Shown here: positions 1 to 7,468 of the stretch, piece after piece
Layout: each line of letters begins with the position of its first letter
Position numbering within the stretch: position 1 is the first letter of the stretch
Source: JABJPM01 sp964344655
GTDB taxonomy: Archaea; Nanobdellota; Nanobdellia; SCGC-AAA011-G17; PNOQ01
Direction of reading: 5' to 3'
Length of the DNA stretch: 64,000 nt
NCBI GenBank assembly: GCA_964344655.1
Contig: CAYFOF010000001.1
Coordinates: 1 to 64,000 of the forward strand
The notes under the pieces: generated by a model
The model's input: the letters and a program-made list of their open reading frames with translations, nothing else
Told to the model about the DNA's origin: nothing
Databases searched by the model: none
Position numbers and translations under genes: made by a program

Positions 1-18
1 TTAAATAAAAAAGAAAAA

Positions 19-654
19 TTAGAAATTTAATTGTGCTGTTACTCTTGGCTCCGCTTTTGGAATTGAATCTCCATCTCCAATTAAAGCCAACCCTAGTCCG
101 GCAGACACACTATCAGAAACAGGAACCGTTAAATCAACTTGACCATATGTCCAAGGAGTTCCTTCTGCAGCAACATTCCATCCACCAAATGAACTCAATG
201 TTGCATTATGTGGCAAATCTACGCTAGTAAAATACTCTAACATTGAAGAATCTTCTACTCTTCCATCTCCGTTTGCACTAACTGGTAAAAATGCCACATT
301 AGCACAAGTGCCTTCTGGCATATTTGGTACAGAATATTCAAATCCCCATCTTGTTTGGGATGCTACATCATTTGCGTGTACTGCTTGTACTTTTGCACTT
401 AGTCCTTCTGCTATTGGCTTTGTGAACATTGATTTTCCAAAATATCCGCCATTTGCATAATGGTCTAAGAAAGTAAAATGATTTACACCCAATGGTTTTA
501 CATCAGAAAATATATTTGTTTCAACATATTGCCCTTGTGCATCATTTCCTGTTGGTTGATAAAGTTTTAAATTACCTGCTTCTGCTCTTTCTGCAATTAA
601 TCCCAATGTTGCCATTGCAATTCCTGCAGTAATCATTCTTATTTTATTTTTCAT
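19..654 (-). CDS. Secreted beta-strand-rich protein of unknown function
   Basis: I do not recognise the family. The 211-residue protein begins with a basic n-region and a hydrophobic stretch, and an AEA-G site near residue 26 looks like a signal peptidase site, so it is probably exported. The mature part has no second membrane helix. It consists of short stretches of alternating polar and hydrophobic or aromatic residues separated by Gly/Asn/Asp turns, and it ends in Phe, which resembles small beta-barrels or beta-sandwiches. There is only one Cys. A TATA-like TTTATAAA lies about 55 nt upstream and a GGGAG stretch precedes the start, so it seems to be transcribed alone with a short leader. 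It could equally be a soluble beta-sandwich surface protein. Confidence 0.75.
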   Translation of the reverse strand: MKNKIRMITAGIAMATLGLIAERAEAGNLKLYQPTGNDAQGQYVETNIFSDVKPLGVNHFTFLDHYANGGYFGKSMFTKPIAEGLSAKVQAVHANDVASQTRWGFEYSVPNMPEGTCANVAFLPVSANGDGRVEDSSMLEYFTSVDLPHNATLSSFGGWNVAAEGTPWTYGQVDLTVPVSDSVSAGLGLALIGDGDSIPKAEPRVTAQLNF

Positions 655-751
655 TTTTAAATCGTGATTCTCCCTTTCTTTTTAATATTTTTGATATTTT
701 TTGCTTTATAAACCTTTCTATTTGTTATCTCTTATAAGTGGTTGCAATATG

Positions 752-782
752 GCTTGCCAAACGCTGTAACTAGATATATAAA
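752..782 (+). promoter_or_regulatory. nre promoter with shared upstream element
   Basis: GCTTGCCAAACG at 752-763 is followed after exactly 10 nt by the TATA box ATATATAAA (774-782), and the ATG lies 31 nt from the TATA start, so the transcript is probably leaderless. The same element at the same spacing occurs at 27489-27519 (plus strand) and, as GCTTGCCAAA, at 24949-24919 (minus strand). The position just upstream of the TATA box suits an activator or a TFB-proximal regulator. Confidence 0.6.
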
Positions 783-804
783 TAATGTTGAACTACCCAT
801 TTTA

Positions 805-2004
805 ATGGAAAAGAGTGGGTATGAACAAAGAGAAGTGATTAAATTTAATTTTGATAGTTTGGATTTAAATAAAAACGATTTTTTTGGGAATTCTCCCCCT
901 TCTGTATTTGTTGGGAGATTTGGATATCCTGATGTAAATGTTGGAGTTTTGAGTCCTGTTCAAACTATGAAAGATGCTCATTTGTTAGATTCTCCTCAAG
1001 ATTGGATTAATTTAAACTTAAAAGATGAAGATATACTGAAATTAAGATCTAAATTAGTTAATTCTAGATTTAAAACAAGAATAAAGAGTTTTGATCATAA
1101 ATTTACGGATTTATCTCAAGAGATTGGGATGGCTCATAAGCCGGTTGAAATTGAGGTTGAACTGAAAAATAAACCGTTGAATAAGTTAAAATTGGATAGA
1201 ATTGGGAGTCCATTGAGTAATAATGCAAATGCAAAGAATATTCGGTTAACAGAGAATCCAAAAATAAAGACCGTTGTTGATAAAACTGTTTCAGATATTG
1301 ATTTAAAATCTACTTTAGGATTGAAAAAATTGTATGATAAAGGAGTTAATGAGAATTTTCTTTCAAAAATTTTGAGTATTGGGTTATTGGGGTTGAAAAA
1401 AAATAGAAAACTAGTTCCTACACGTTGGAGTATTACTGCAACTGATGATACATTAGGGAAAGAAATGTTGAAAAAAGTTAAATTTAATGATATTATTGAT
1501 CATACTAGGGTTTATTTTGGAGGAAATTTAGGGAATTATTATTTAGTTTTGTTTTTTCCAGGAGTTTGGAGTTATGAGTTGTTTGAGATGGGAGTTCCGT
1601 TTAGAGAAAATCCTTGGAGCAAGAGTGGAAAATATTATGCGTATGATTACGAAAGTTTTGATGGCAGAAAAGGTTATGCTTCTGAAACTGCAGGAGGATA
1701 CTATGCTTGCAGAATTGGAATTATTGAAAAATTAAATGAATTAAAAAAACAAGGTTCTGTTTTAGTTTTAAGATTTGTAACTTCAGAAGATAAATACCCC
1801 TTGGGGGTTTGGGTTTGCAGGGAAGCAACAAGAACTTCTATGAAAAGTGGTTTTATTGAATTTGAAGATAAAGAATTGGCAGTTAATTACGCAAAATCTT
1901 TAGTTAAGAAAAAGTTTGGGCAAGATATTTCTGAAATAGTTAATGTTAGTAAGGTTTTGAATATTGTTAATACTCAAAAAAGAATTAGTGAGTTTTTTCA
2001 GTAA
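805..2004 (+). CDS. Nre family PCNA-binding DNA repair protein
   Basis: An archaeal Nre protein (DUF650/DUF651 family), implicated in DNA damage repair through the sliding clamp. The N-terminal conserved block GNSPPSVFVGRFGYP is at residues 28-42 when counted from the ATG at 805. The C-terminus carries a textbook PCNA-interacting motif, QKRISEFF, at residues 391-398. A TTG 63 nt upstream keeps the frame open, but the TATA box lies inside that extension, so 805 is preferred. With this start there is no N-terminal Cys zinc finger, in contrast to NreA and like NreB, although the PIP box is retained. The promoter has an element shared with an HTH gene and a micro-ORF operon near cdc6. Confidence 0.88.
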   Translation: MEKSGYEQREVIKFNFDSLDLNKNDFFGNSPPSVFVGRFGYPDVNVGVLSPVQTMKDAHLLDSPQDWINLNLKDEDILKLRSKLVNSRFKTRIKSFDHKFTDLSQEIGMAHKPVEIEVELKNKPLNKLKLDRIGSPLSNNANAKNIRLTENPKIKTVVDKTVSDIDLKSTLGLKKLYDKGVNENFLSKILSIGLLGLKKNRKLVPTRWSITATDDTLGKEMLKKVKFNDIIDHTRVYFGGNLGNYYLVLFFPGVWSYELFEMGVPFRENPWSKSGKYYAYDYESFDGRKGYASETAGGYYACRIGIIEKLNELKKQGSVLVLRFVTSEDKYPLGVWVCREATRTSMKSGFIEFEDKELAVNYAKSLVKKKFGQDISEIVNVSKVLNIVNTQKRISEFFQ

Positions 2005-2036
2005 ATTTTAAAAGGAGAGATTTAATCTTAATATTA

Positions 2037-2603
2037 ATGGTTCTTATTACATTGAAAGAGATTTTGTATTTTGTGATTTTAACAGTTGCAATTGGATATA
2101 TTTTTACAGGAATTTTTGTAAGAAGACCTAGAACTATTTGGGATAGAATGCACCCTAAGAAAATTAAATTAGAAGATTTTAAATTTGCAGCTTTGGTTGC
2201 TGCACCAGCAGTTATTTTACATGAATTGGCACATAAATTTGTTGCAATGGGATTTGGATTTGACGCAACTTTTGAATTATTTTCATTTGGATTGATTTTG
2301 GGAGTTTTTCTTAAAGCAATTGGATCTCCATTTTTGATTATTGCTCCAGGATATGTTACTATTGGATCTGCAGCTTTTGGAAATGCTTTAGCTTATAGAT
2401 TAATTGCATTTGCGGGACCACTAACTAATTTAGTTTTATGGGGAGTTTCTAAAGCTATGTTAAAAAATATGAAGAAATTAAATATTACTCAAAGATCTGC
2501 TTTGTTAATGAGTCAGAAATTAAACATATTATTGTTCTTCTTTAATATGATTCCATTTGGACCATTTGATGGTGCAAAGGTATTTTTCGGTCCACCCAGT
2601 TAG
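2037..2603 (+). CDS. Short M50 (site-2) membrane metalloprotease
   Basis: An intramembrane zinc protease of the M50/SpoIVFB-like family. HELAH at residues 62-66 gives two zinc ligands and the glutamate. NMIPFGPFDG at 170-179 gives the third ligand (Asp178). There are about four to five hydrophobic segments. The protein stops nine residues after the DG motif, whereas relatives normally continue into one more membrane segment, and its stop codon overlaps that of the convergent TFE gene by 4 nt. It may therefore be a C-terminally trimmed but still active protease. It lies 32 nt after nre with a GGAGAG about 17 nt upstream of the ATG, so it is probably co-transcribed. The substrate is unknown. 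Confidence 0.85.
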   Translation: MVLITLKEILYFVILTVAIGYIFTGIFVRRPRTIWDRMHPKKIKLEDFKFAALVAAPAVILHELAHKFVAMGFGFDATFELFSFGLILGVFLKAIGSPFLIIAPGYVTIGSAAFGNALAYRLIAFAGPLTNLVLWGVSKAMLKNMKKLNITQRSALLMSQKLNILLFFFNMIPFGPFDGAKVFFGPPS

Positions 2604-3151
2604 GCAGCTGCTTCAGCTTTGTTATCTTCTTCTATTAAAGCTTCGTTTGTTTCTTCTTGTGTTTCTAAAAATTCTAGTTCTTCAAGAATTAATTTTACTT
2701 TTTTAGAATTATCTACTTCTTGCAATACTTTCTCACATTCTATGCATGTGAAATTATTTTCTAATGCTCTTTCTAGAGTTAAACGTAAACATTGTTTTTT
2801 ACAAGTGTAATAATTAGAATTTTGTTCAATATCTAGTCTTTTTTTAAGATTATTTATTCTTTCTTCCTTCATTTTTACTACTAATGTTCTTGCTTGAATT
2901 TCATCGAAAGTCCAGTAGTAAATATACCATCCTTTTTTCTTATCTTTCTTTCTCATTGAGTTAACTAAGTTAACATCTTGAAGCATGTAAAGTGTTTTTC
3001 TAACTGCATTTATTGGTATTTCTAGTTTTTCTGCAATTAAGAATTCTGAGGTGTTTTCGCCGTTTTCTAAGAGAAATTCAACTATTTGAACTGCTAATTC
3101 TCCTCCAATTTGCATAGCAAGTTGGCCAACTTTTTCCCTTGATATCATCAC
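2600..3151 (-). CDS. tfe: Transcription initiation factor E alpha subunit (TFE)
   Basis: The archaeal homologue of TFIIE-alpha, which stabilises open promoter complexes with TBP, TFB and RNA polymerase. Residues 1-95 form an extended winged helix. Residues 117-139 form a zinc ribbon with C117/C121 and C136/C139; the first pair is CxxxC instead of the usual CxxC. The C-terminus is acidic (Glu/Asp, then AAA). The 183 aa length is normal for the family. There are two adjacent start Met codons; a GGTG-like sequence precedes them. The gene is convergent with the M50 protease and divergent from the coiled-coil pair. Confidence 0.92.
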   Translation of the reverse strand: MMISREKVGQLAMQIGGELAVQIVEFLLENGENTSEFLIAEKLEIPINAVRKTLYMLQDVNLVNSMRKKDKKKGWYIYYWTFDEIQARTLVVKMKEERINNLKKRLDIEQNSNYYTCKKQCLRLTLERALENNFTCIECEKVLQEVDNSKKVKLILEELEFLETQEETNEALIEEDNKAEAAA

Positions 3152-3306
3152 CTGAAATCACCTTAGTATAATTTTAGTGTGCCTCCTTAAAAAGGTTTTC
3201 ATTTGGCTTGTTTTGGGCTGTATTTGCTAAATTTGCAACATCTGAGTGGTAAAAAAGATTTTTAATAGGAAAAATCGGGTTTTTAACTAAGTGGAGGTTG
3301 ATAGTT

Positions 3307-3777
3307 ATGGGTCTATTCAAATCAAAAAAAGATAACAAGCGCGTTGATTTTTCTCAAGAAATTCCAGATTTTAAGCCAATTTCAAGCAAAGATGAGAGTA
3401 AATTGCCCGCTTTACCTAAAGAAGAAAAAGAAATGTTTCCATCATATAAAAGTGAGTTTGGAAGCATAAAAAAAGAGATTTCTAAGCCTATGTTTAGTGC
3501 TCCAAAAATAGAAATGCCAGAAAAAACTGAACCCGAAATGCCTGTAGAAAGGCCAGTCATGGGAGATAAGCCGATATACGTGAAAATGGAACAGTATAAA
3601 GATGCCATGGGTCAAGTTGATAAGATCAAGGCTCTTTGTAATGAAGCAGACAAGGCATTGAGTGAAATAAGCAGATTAAGAAACGAAGAAGACAAGGAAT
3701 TATCTAAGTGGCAACAGGAAGTTGATAAAATAAAAGACAAAATTTTGTTGGTTGATAAAAAATTATTTGAAGTTTAA
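3307..3777 (+). CDS. Coiled-coil protein of unknown function, first of a pair
   Basis: Not assigned to a known family. A good GGAGGT ribosome binding site ends 8 nt before the ATG at 3307; a TTG start three codons earlier would overlap that site. The protein has 156 aa. The first 90 residues are Pro/Glu/Lys-rich and look disordered. Residues about 95-156 are a predicted coiled coil introduced by PIYVKMEQYKDAM. The next gene starts 1 nt after the stop and has a similar YVK-plus-coiled-coil design, so the two products may form a hetero-oligomer. This is inference from context and composition only. Confidence 0.8.
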   Translation: MGLFKSKKDNKRVDFSQEIPDFKPISSKDESKLPALPKEEKEMFPSYKSEFGSIKKEISKPMFSAPKIEMPEKTEPEMPVERPVMGDKPIYVKMEQYKDAMGQVDKIKALCNEADKALSEISRLRNEEDKELSKWQQEVDKIKDKILLVDKKLFEV

Positions 3778-3778
3778 T

Positions 3779-4204
3779 ATGGTTGCTAAGAAAAAGAAGA
3801 CGGTTAAGAGAAAAAAAGTGGTTAGAAAAAGAGTAAAGAAACCACAAGTAGAAGAAAATCCTACATATGTTAAAGTTGATAATGCTATGACATTTAGGAA
3901 AAACCTTCTTCGAGTAGCAATTGAATCTGGAACATTATTGAAAAGAATTGAGAGTTATAAACTTCTAAAAGAGTTAAAGATGAAGGAAATAAAAAATCTT
4001 CATGCAATTATGGGAGAAATTGAAAAAGAATTTAAGAGATTCCAATCAGATTTGCCAAAGATAAAAGAATATGCTCCAGTTGAAGAAAAATCTGAACCTG
4101 CTGTTGTTGAGGAAAAAGTTGAAGAGAAGAAAACAATTGAGTTGAGTGGTTTGGATGCTGAGTTGGAAGATATAAAACAGAAATTGGCAAACCTAGATAT
4201 TTAG
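3779..4204 (+). CDS. Coiled-coil protein of unknown function, second of a pair
   Basis: A 141 aa protein with a strongly basic Lys/Arg N-terminus (residues 1-24). PTYVKVDNAMTFRKNL then leads into a coiled-coil region (about 35-95), followed by an acidic Glu/Val tail with a short amphipathic C-terminus. The YVK motif and heptad region resemble the upstream protein, suggesting distant paralogues. An in-frame upstream TTG inside the previous gene is rejected because the TAATATG junction gives a normal one-nucleotide spacing. The basic N-terminus could bind nucleic acid; there is no direct evidence for this. Confidence 0.8.
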   Translation: MVAKKKKTVKRKKVVRKRVKKPQVEENPTYVKVDNAMTFRKNLLRVAIESGTLLKRIESYKLLKELKMKEIKNLHAIMGEIEKEFKRFQSDLPKIKEYAPVEEKSEPAVVEEKVEEKKTIELSGLDAELEDIKQKLANLDI

Positions 4205-4238
4205 ATAATTTTTTAAATAATCCCTCTTTTTTATTCTT

Positions 4239-6050
4239 ATGGAAGCAAAAGATTTGAGGAAGAAATTTATTGAATTCTTTGTTAGTAAAGGTCATAAAAA
4301 AATTGGGAATGCACCTTTGATTCCTGAGAATGATCCTACTGTTTTATTTACAACTGCAGGAATGCATCCGTTAGTTCCTTATTTATTGGGGCAAAAACAT
4401 CCTTCTGGAAAGAAATTAGTTAATGTTCAGAAATGTTTGAGGACTGGAGATATTGAAGAGGTTGGAGATGATGTTCATTTAACTTATTTTGATATGTTGG
4501 GGAATTGGTCATTAGGAGATTATTGGAAAAAAGAAGCTATTGAGATGAGTTTTGAGTTTTTGACCTCAAAAAAATATTTGAATTTACCTGTAGATAAACT
4601 AGCTGTTACTATATTTGCTGGAGATGAAGATGCTCCACAAGATTCCGATAGTGCAAAAGTTTGGAAAGATCTTGGAATAAAAAAAATTATTCCTTTAGGA
4701 AAAGAAGATAATTGGTGGGGTCCCGCGGGGGAAACTGGGCCTTGTGGTCCCGATACGGAAATATTTTATTGGGATTCTGATGATCCTGTTCCAGAAGAAT
4801 TTGACCCTAATAATTCTACTTTGGCAACTGGTGGAAATGGGTGGGTCGAAATTTGGAACAATGTATTTATGGAATATAAAAAAGTTTTAGCAGTAAAAGA
4901 TCTTAGTAAAGTACCTAAAAAAGAGAGATTTGAAAAGAAAAATATCTTCTATAATTACGAAAAATTAGAGCAAAAAAATGTTGATACTGGAATGGGATAT
5001 GAAAGGGTTTATTCTATTTTAGAAGGAGTAAAAAATATTTATGAGAGTTCATTGTTTACTCCAATTATTGAAAAGATTTTAGAATTATCAACTTCTGAAG
5101 ATGAAAAATCCTTGAGAATTGTAGCAGATCATTTAAGGTCAGCAGTATTTGTTTTGGCTGAGAAAGTTGTTCCTTCGAATTTAGAGCAAGGTTATGTTTT
5201 ACGTAGATTAATTAGATTGGCAATAAGAAGAGGAAAATTATTGGGGATTAAAAATAATTTTACTTCAAAAATTGCAAGAGTTGTTATTGATACTTATAAA
5301 AAAGAATATCCCCATTTAGATAGGAATAGTTCTTTTATTATTTCTGAAATTGATAAAGAGGAAAAGAAATTTGAGAAAACTTTAGAAAAAGGAATGAGAG
5401 TTTTTGAAAAAATGGATAAGAAAGGGAAAGTTACTGGAAAAGATGCTTTCTTGTTATTCCAATCTTATGGTTTTCCGATTGAAATGACTCAAGAATTGGC
5501 CTCAGAACATGGAATTGATGTTGATGAAAAAGGATATTATAAGGAATTGGAAAAACATCAAGAATTATCTAGGACTGCAACCAAAGGGAAGTTTGCTTCA
5601 GGGTTAGCAGATAAATCTGAAGAGACTATCAAATTACATACTGCTGCACATTTGTTGCATGCTGCTTTGATTAAGGTTTTAGGATCTTCGTGTGTTCAGA
5701 AAGGATCTAATATTAATCCAGAAAGGTTGAGATTTGATTTTAGTTTTGATAGAAAATTAGAAGAAAAAGAAGTAAGAGAAGTTGAGGATTTAGTTAACGA
5801 ACAAATTAAGAAAGGTGTAAAAGTTGCTAAGAAAGAGATGAGTGTTGAAGAGGCTAAAAAATCTGGTGCCATGGGAGAATTTGAACATAAGTATGGAGAT
5901 AAAGTATTTGTTTATACTATGGGAAGATTTTCTAAAGAAATTTGTTCTGGCCCTCATGTGGAAAATACTTCTAAATTAGGTACGTTTAAGATTGTAAAAC
6001 AAAAATCTGTGGGTGCTGGCGTTAGAAGGATTAAAGCAGTATTGGAATAA
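4239..6050 (+). CDS. alaS: Alanyl-tRNA synthetase, lacking the C-terminal C-Ala domain
   Basis: Charges tRNA-Ala with alanine. The class II catalytic domain occupies the first 230 residues, followed by the tRNA-recognition domain and the editing domain with HTAAHLL (HxxxH near residue 465) and CSGPH (CxxxH near 569) zinc-binding motifs. At 603 aa it ends right after the editing domain with SVGAGVRRIKAVLE. The usual enzymes of about 870-900 aa add an oligomerising, tRNA-elbow-binding C-Ala domain. No downstream fragment of C-Ala is present, as the next gene is an RNase. A TATA-like TTTTTTAAAT lies about 26 nt before the ATG, so the mRNA looks leaderless. A matching tRNA-Ala(GGC) lies at 44391. 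Confidence 0.95.
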   Translation: MEAKDLRKKFIEFFVSKGHKKIGNAPLIPENDPTVLFTTAGMHPLVPYLLGQKHPSGKKLVNVQKCLRTGDIEEVGDDVHLTYFDMLGNWSLGDYWKKEAIEMSFEFLTSKKYLNLPVDKLAVTIFAGDEDAPQDSDSAKVWKDLGIKKIIPLGKEDNWWGPAGETGPCGPDTEIFYWDSDDPVPEEFDPNNSTLATGGNGWVEIWNNVFMEYKKVLAVKDLSKVPKKERFEKKNIFYNYEKLEQKNVDTGMGYERVYSILEGVKNIYESSLFTPIIEKILELSTSEDEKSLRIVADHLRSAVFVLAEKVVPSNLEQGYVLRRLIRLAIRRGKLLGIKNNFTSKIARVVIDTYKKEYPHLDRNSSFIISEIDKEEKKFEKTLEKGMRVFEKMDKKGKVTGKDAFLLFQSYGFPIEMTQELASEHGIDVDEKGYYKELEKHQELSRTATKGKFASGLADKSEETIKLHTAAHLLHAALIKVLGSSCVQKGSNINPERLRFDFSFDRKLEEKEVREVEDLVNEQIKKGVKVAKKEMSVEEAKKSGAMGEFEHKYGDKVFVYTMGRFSKEICSGPHVENTSKLGTFKIVKQKSVGAGVRRIKAVLE

Positions 6051-6085
6051 TAAACTATTTAAAGCTCAAATTTAAAATTTAGATT

Positions 6086-7468
6086 ATGAAAGTTAAATTT
6101 TGTGGTGCTGCTCAAATTGTAACTGGTTCTTGTTTTCATTTAGAAGTAAAAGGAAAACAATATTTAGTTGATTGTGGAATGTTTCAGGGTAAAAAAGAAG
6201 TAACAAAGCTTAACTATGAGAAATTTGCTTTTGATCCAAGAAAAATAGATTTTGTATTTTTAACTCATGCGCATATTGATCATTCTGGTTTAATCCCCAA
6301 ATTAGTTTCTCAGGGATTTAAAGGGAAAATATTAGCTACCTCTGCAACTACAGATTTATGTAAAATTATGTTGGTAGATAGTGCGGGCATTCAAGAGTCT
6401 GATATTAGGAGAGAAAATAATCGTAGAGCGAGAGAGGGATTACCTGCGAGAGAACCATTGTATACTATTGATGATGCGACAAAATCAATAAAACATTTTA
6501 GAAATATAAAATATGAAAAAAAATATACTGTTGATGATAATGTAAAAGTTCGTTATAGAGATGCAGGGCATATTGTGGGTGCGGCAATTATTGAAGTTTT
6601 TGTTACAGAAAAAGGGAAAGAGAAAAAATTAGTATTTTCTGGAGATTTGGGACAATGGGATATTCCAATTGTAAAAGATCCTACTTTTATTTCTGAAGCA
6701 GATTATGTATTTATTGAATCTACTTATGGAGATAGACTTCATACTGATAAAGGAAAGAGTGAAGAATTACTTTTGAAACACATTCATGATACATATAAGC
6801 GTGGAGGAAAATTGATGATTCCTTCTTTTGCTATTGAAAGAACTCAAGAATTATTATTTGCTATGCATAAGTTTGCTAAGCGCAAAAAAATGCCAAAAGA
6901 GAAAGTGTTTTTGGATAGTCCTTTAGCAATTAAGGCTACAAAAATATTTGAGAAACATACAGAAGTGCATGATGAAGAGATAAAGAGAGAAATGCCTAAA
7001 CCATTTAGCTTTGAAGGTTTAGAATTTACACAACAAGCAAGAGATTCTATGAAAATAAATCATTATGATTTGCCCGCCATAATTATTGCTGGAAGCGGTA
7101 TGTGTACTGGTGGGAGAATAAGGCATCATTTTAAACATGGATTGTGGGATCCAAAGAATACTGTTTTGTTCGTGGGTTATCAAGCTGAAGGCACTTTAGG
7201 AAGACATATTTTAGAAGGAGCAAAAAAAGTTAGAATGCTTGGAACTGAAGTTGTTGTTAAAGCTAAAATTGCAGAGATAGATAGTTTTTCTGCTCATGCA
7301 GATTATCGTGAATTGATTAAATGGTTGTCTGGGTTTAAGAAAAAACCAATAGAAGTGTTTATTGTTCATGGTGAGGAAGATTCTACTTTGGCGTTTAAAT
7401 CAAAATTAGAAAAGAAAGGATATAAATGTTATATTCCTAAATTGAATCAAGTTGTTAAGTTGAATTAG
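6086..7468 (+). CDS. Metallo-beta-lactamase / beta-CASP ribonuclease
   Basis: A zinc-dependent RNase of the beta-CASP branch. HAHIDH at residues 61-66 is the metal-binding motif, DAGHIVGA supplies a further His, and SGDLG, PSFAIERTQE, GSGMCTGGR and SFSAHADY correspond to the later MBL and beta-CASP motifs. At 460 aa it lacks the N-terminal KH domains of archaeal aCPSF1, so it resembles the shorter aCPSF2/bacterial-type enzymes. The probable role is mRNA processing or decay. A TATA-like TATTTAAAG is about 26 nt upstream, which suggests its own leaderless transcript. It converges with leuS, overlapping by 4 nt. Confidence 0.93.
   Translation: MKVKFCGAAQIVTGSCFHLEVKGKQYLVDCGMFQGKKEVTKLNYEKFAFDPRKIDFVFLTHAHIDHSGLIPKLVSQGFKGKILATSATTDLCKIMLVDSAGIQESDIRRENNRRAREGLPAREPLYTIDDATKSIKHFRNIKYEKKYTVDDNVKVRYRDAGHIVGAAIIEVFVTEKGKEKKLVFSGDLGQWDIPIVKDPTFISEADYVFIESTYGDRLHTDKGKSEELLLKHIHDTYKRGGKLMIPSFAIERTQELLFAMHKFAKRKKMPKEKVFLDSPLAIKATKIFEKHTEVHDEEIKREMPKPFSFEGLEFTQQARDSMKINHYDLPAIIIAGSGMCTGGRIRHHFKHGLWDPKNTVLFVGYQAEGTLGRHILEGAKKVRMLGTEVVVKAKIAEIDSFSAHADYRELIKWLSGFKKKPIEVFIVHGEEDSTLAFKSKLEKKGYKCYIPKLNQVVKLN

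Noticed and set aside
3298..3306. Upstream TTG starts (e.g. 742, 3298, 15853, 18262, 41540)
   Set aside because: They overlap a TATA box or Shine-Dalgarno sequence; the downstream ATG has the better spacing in each case.
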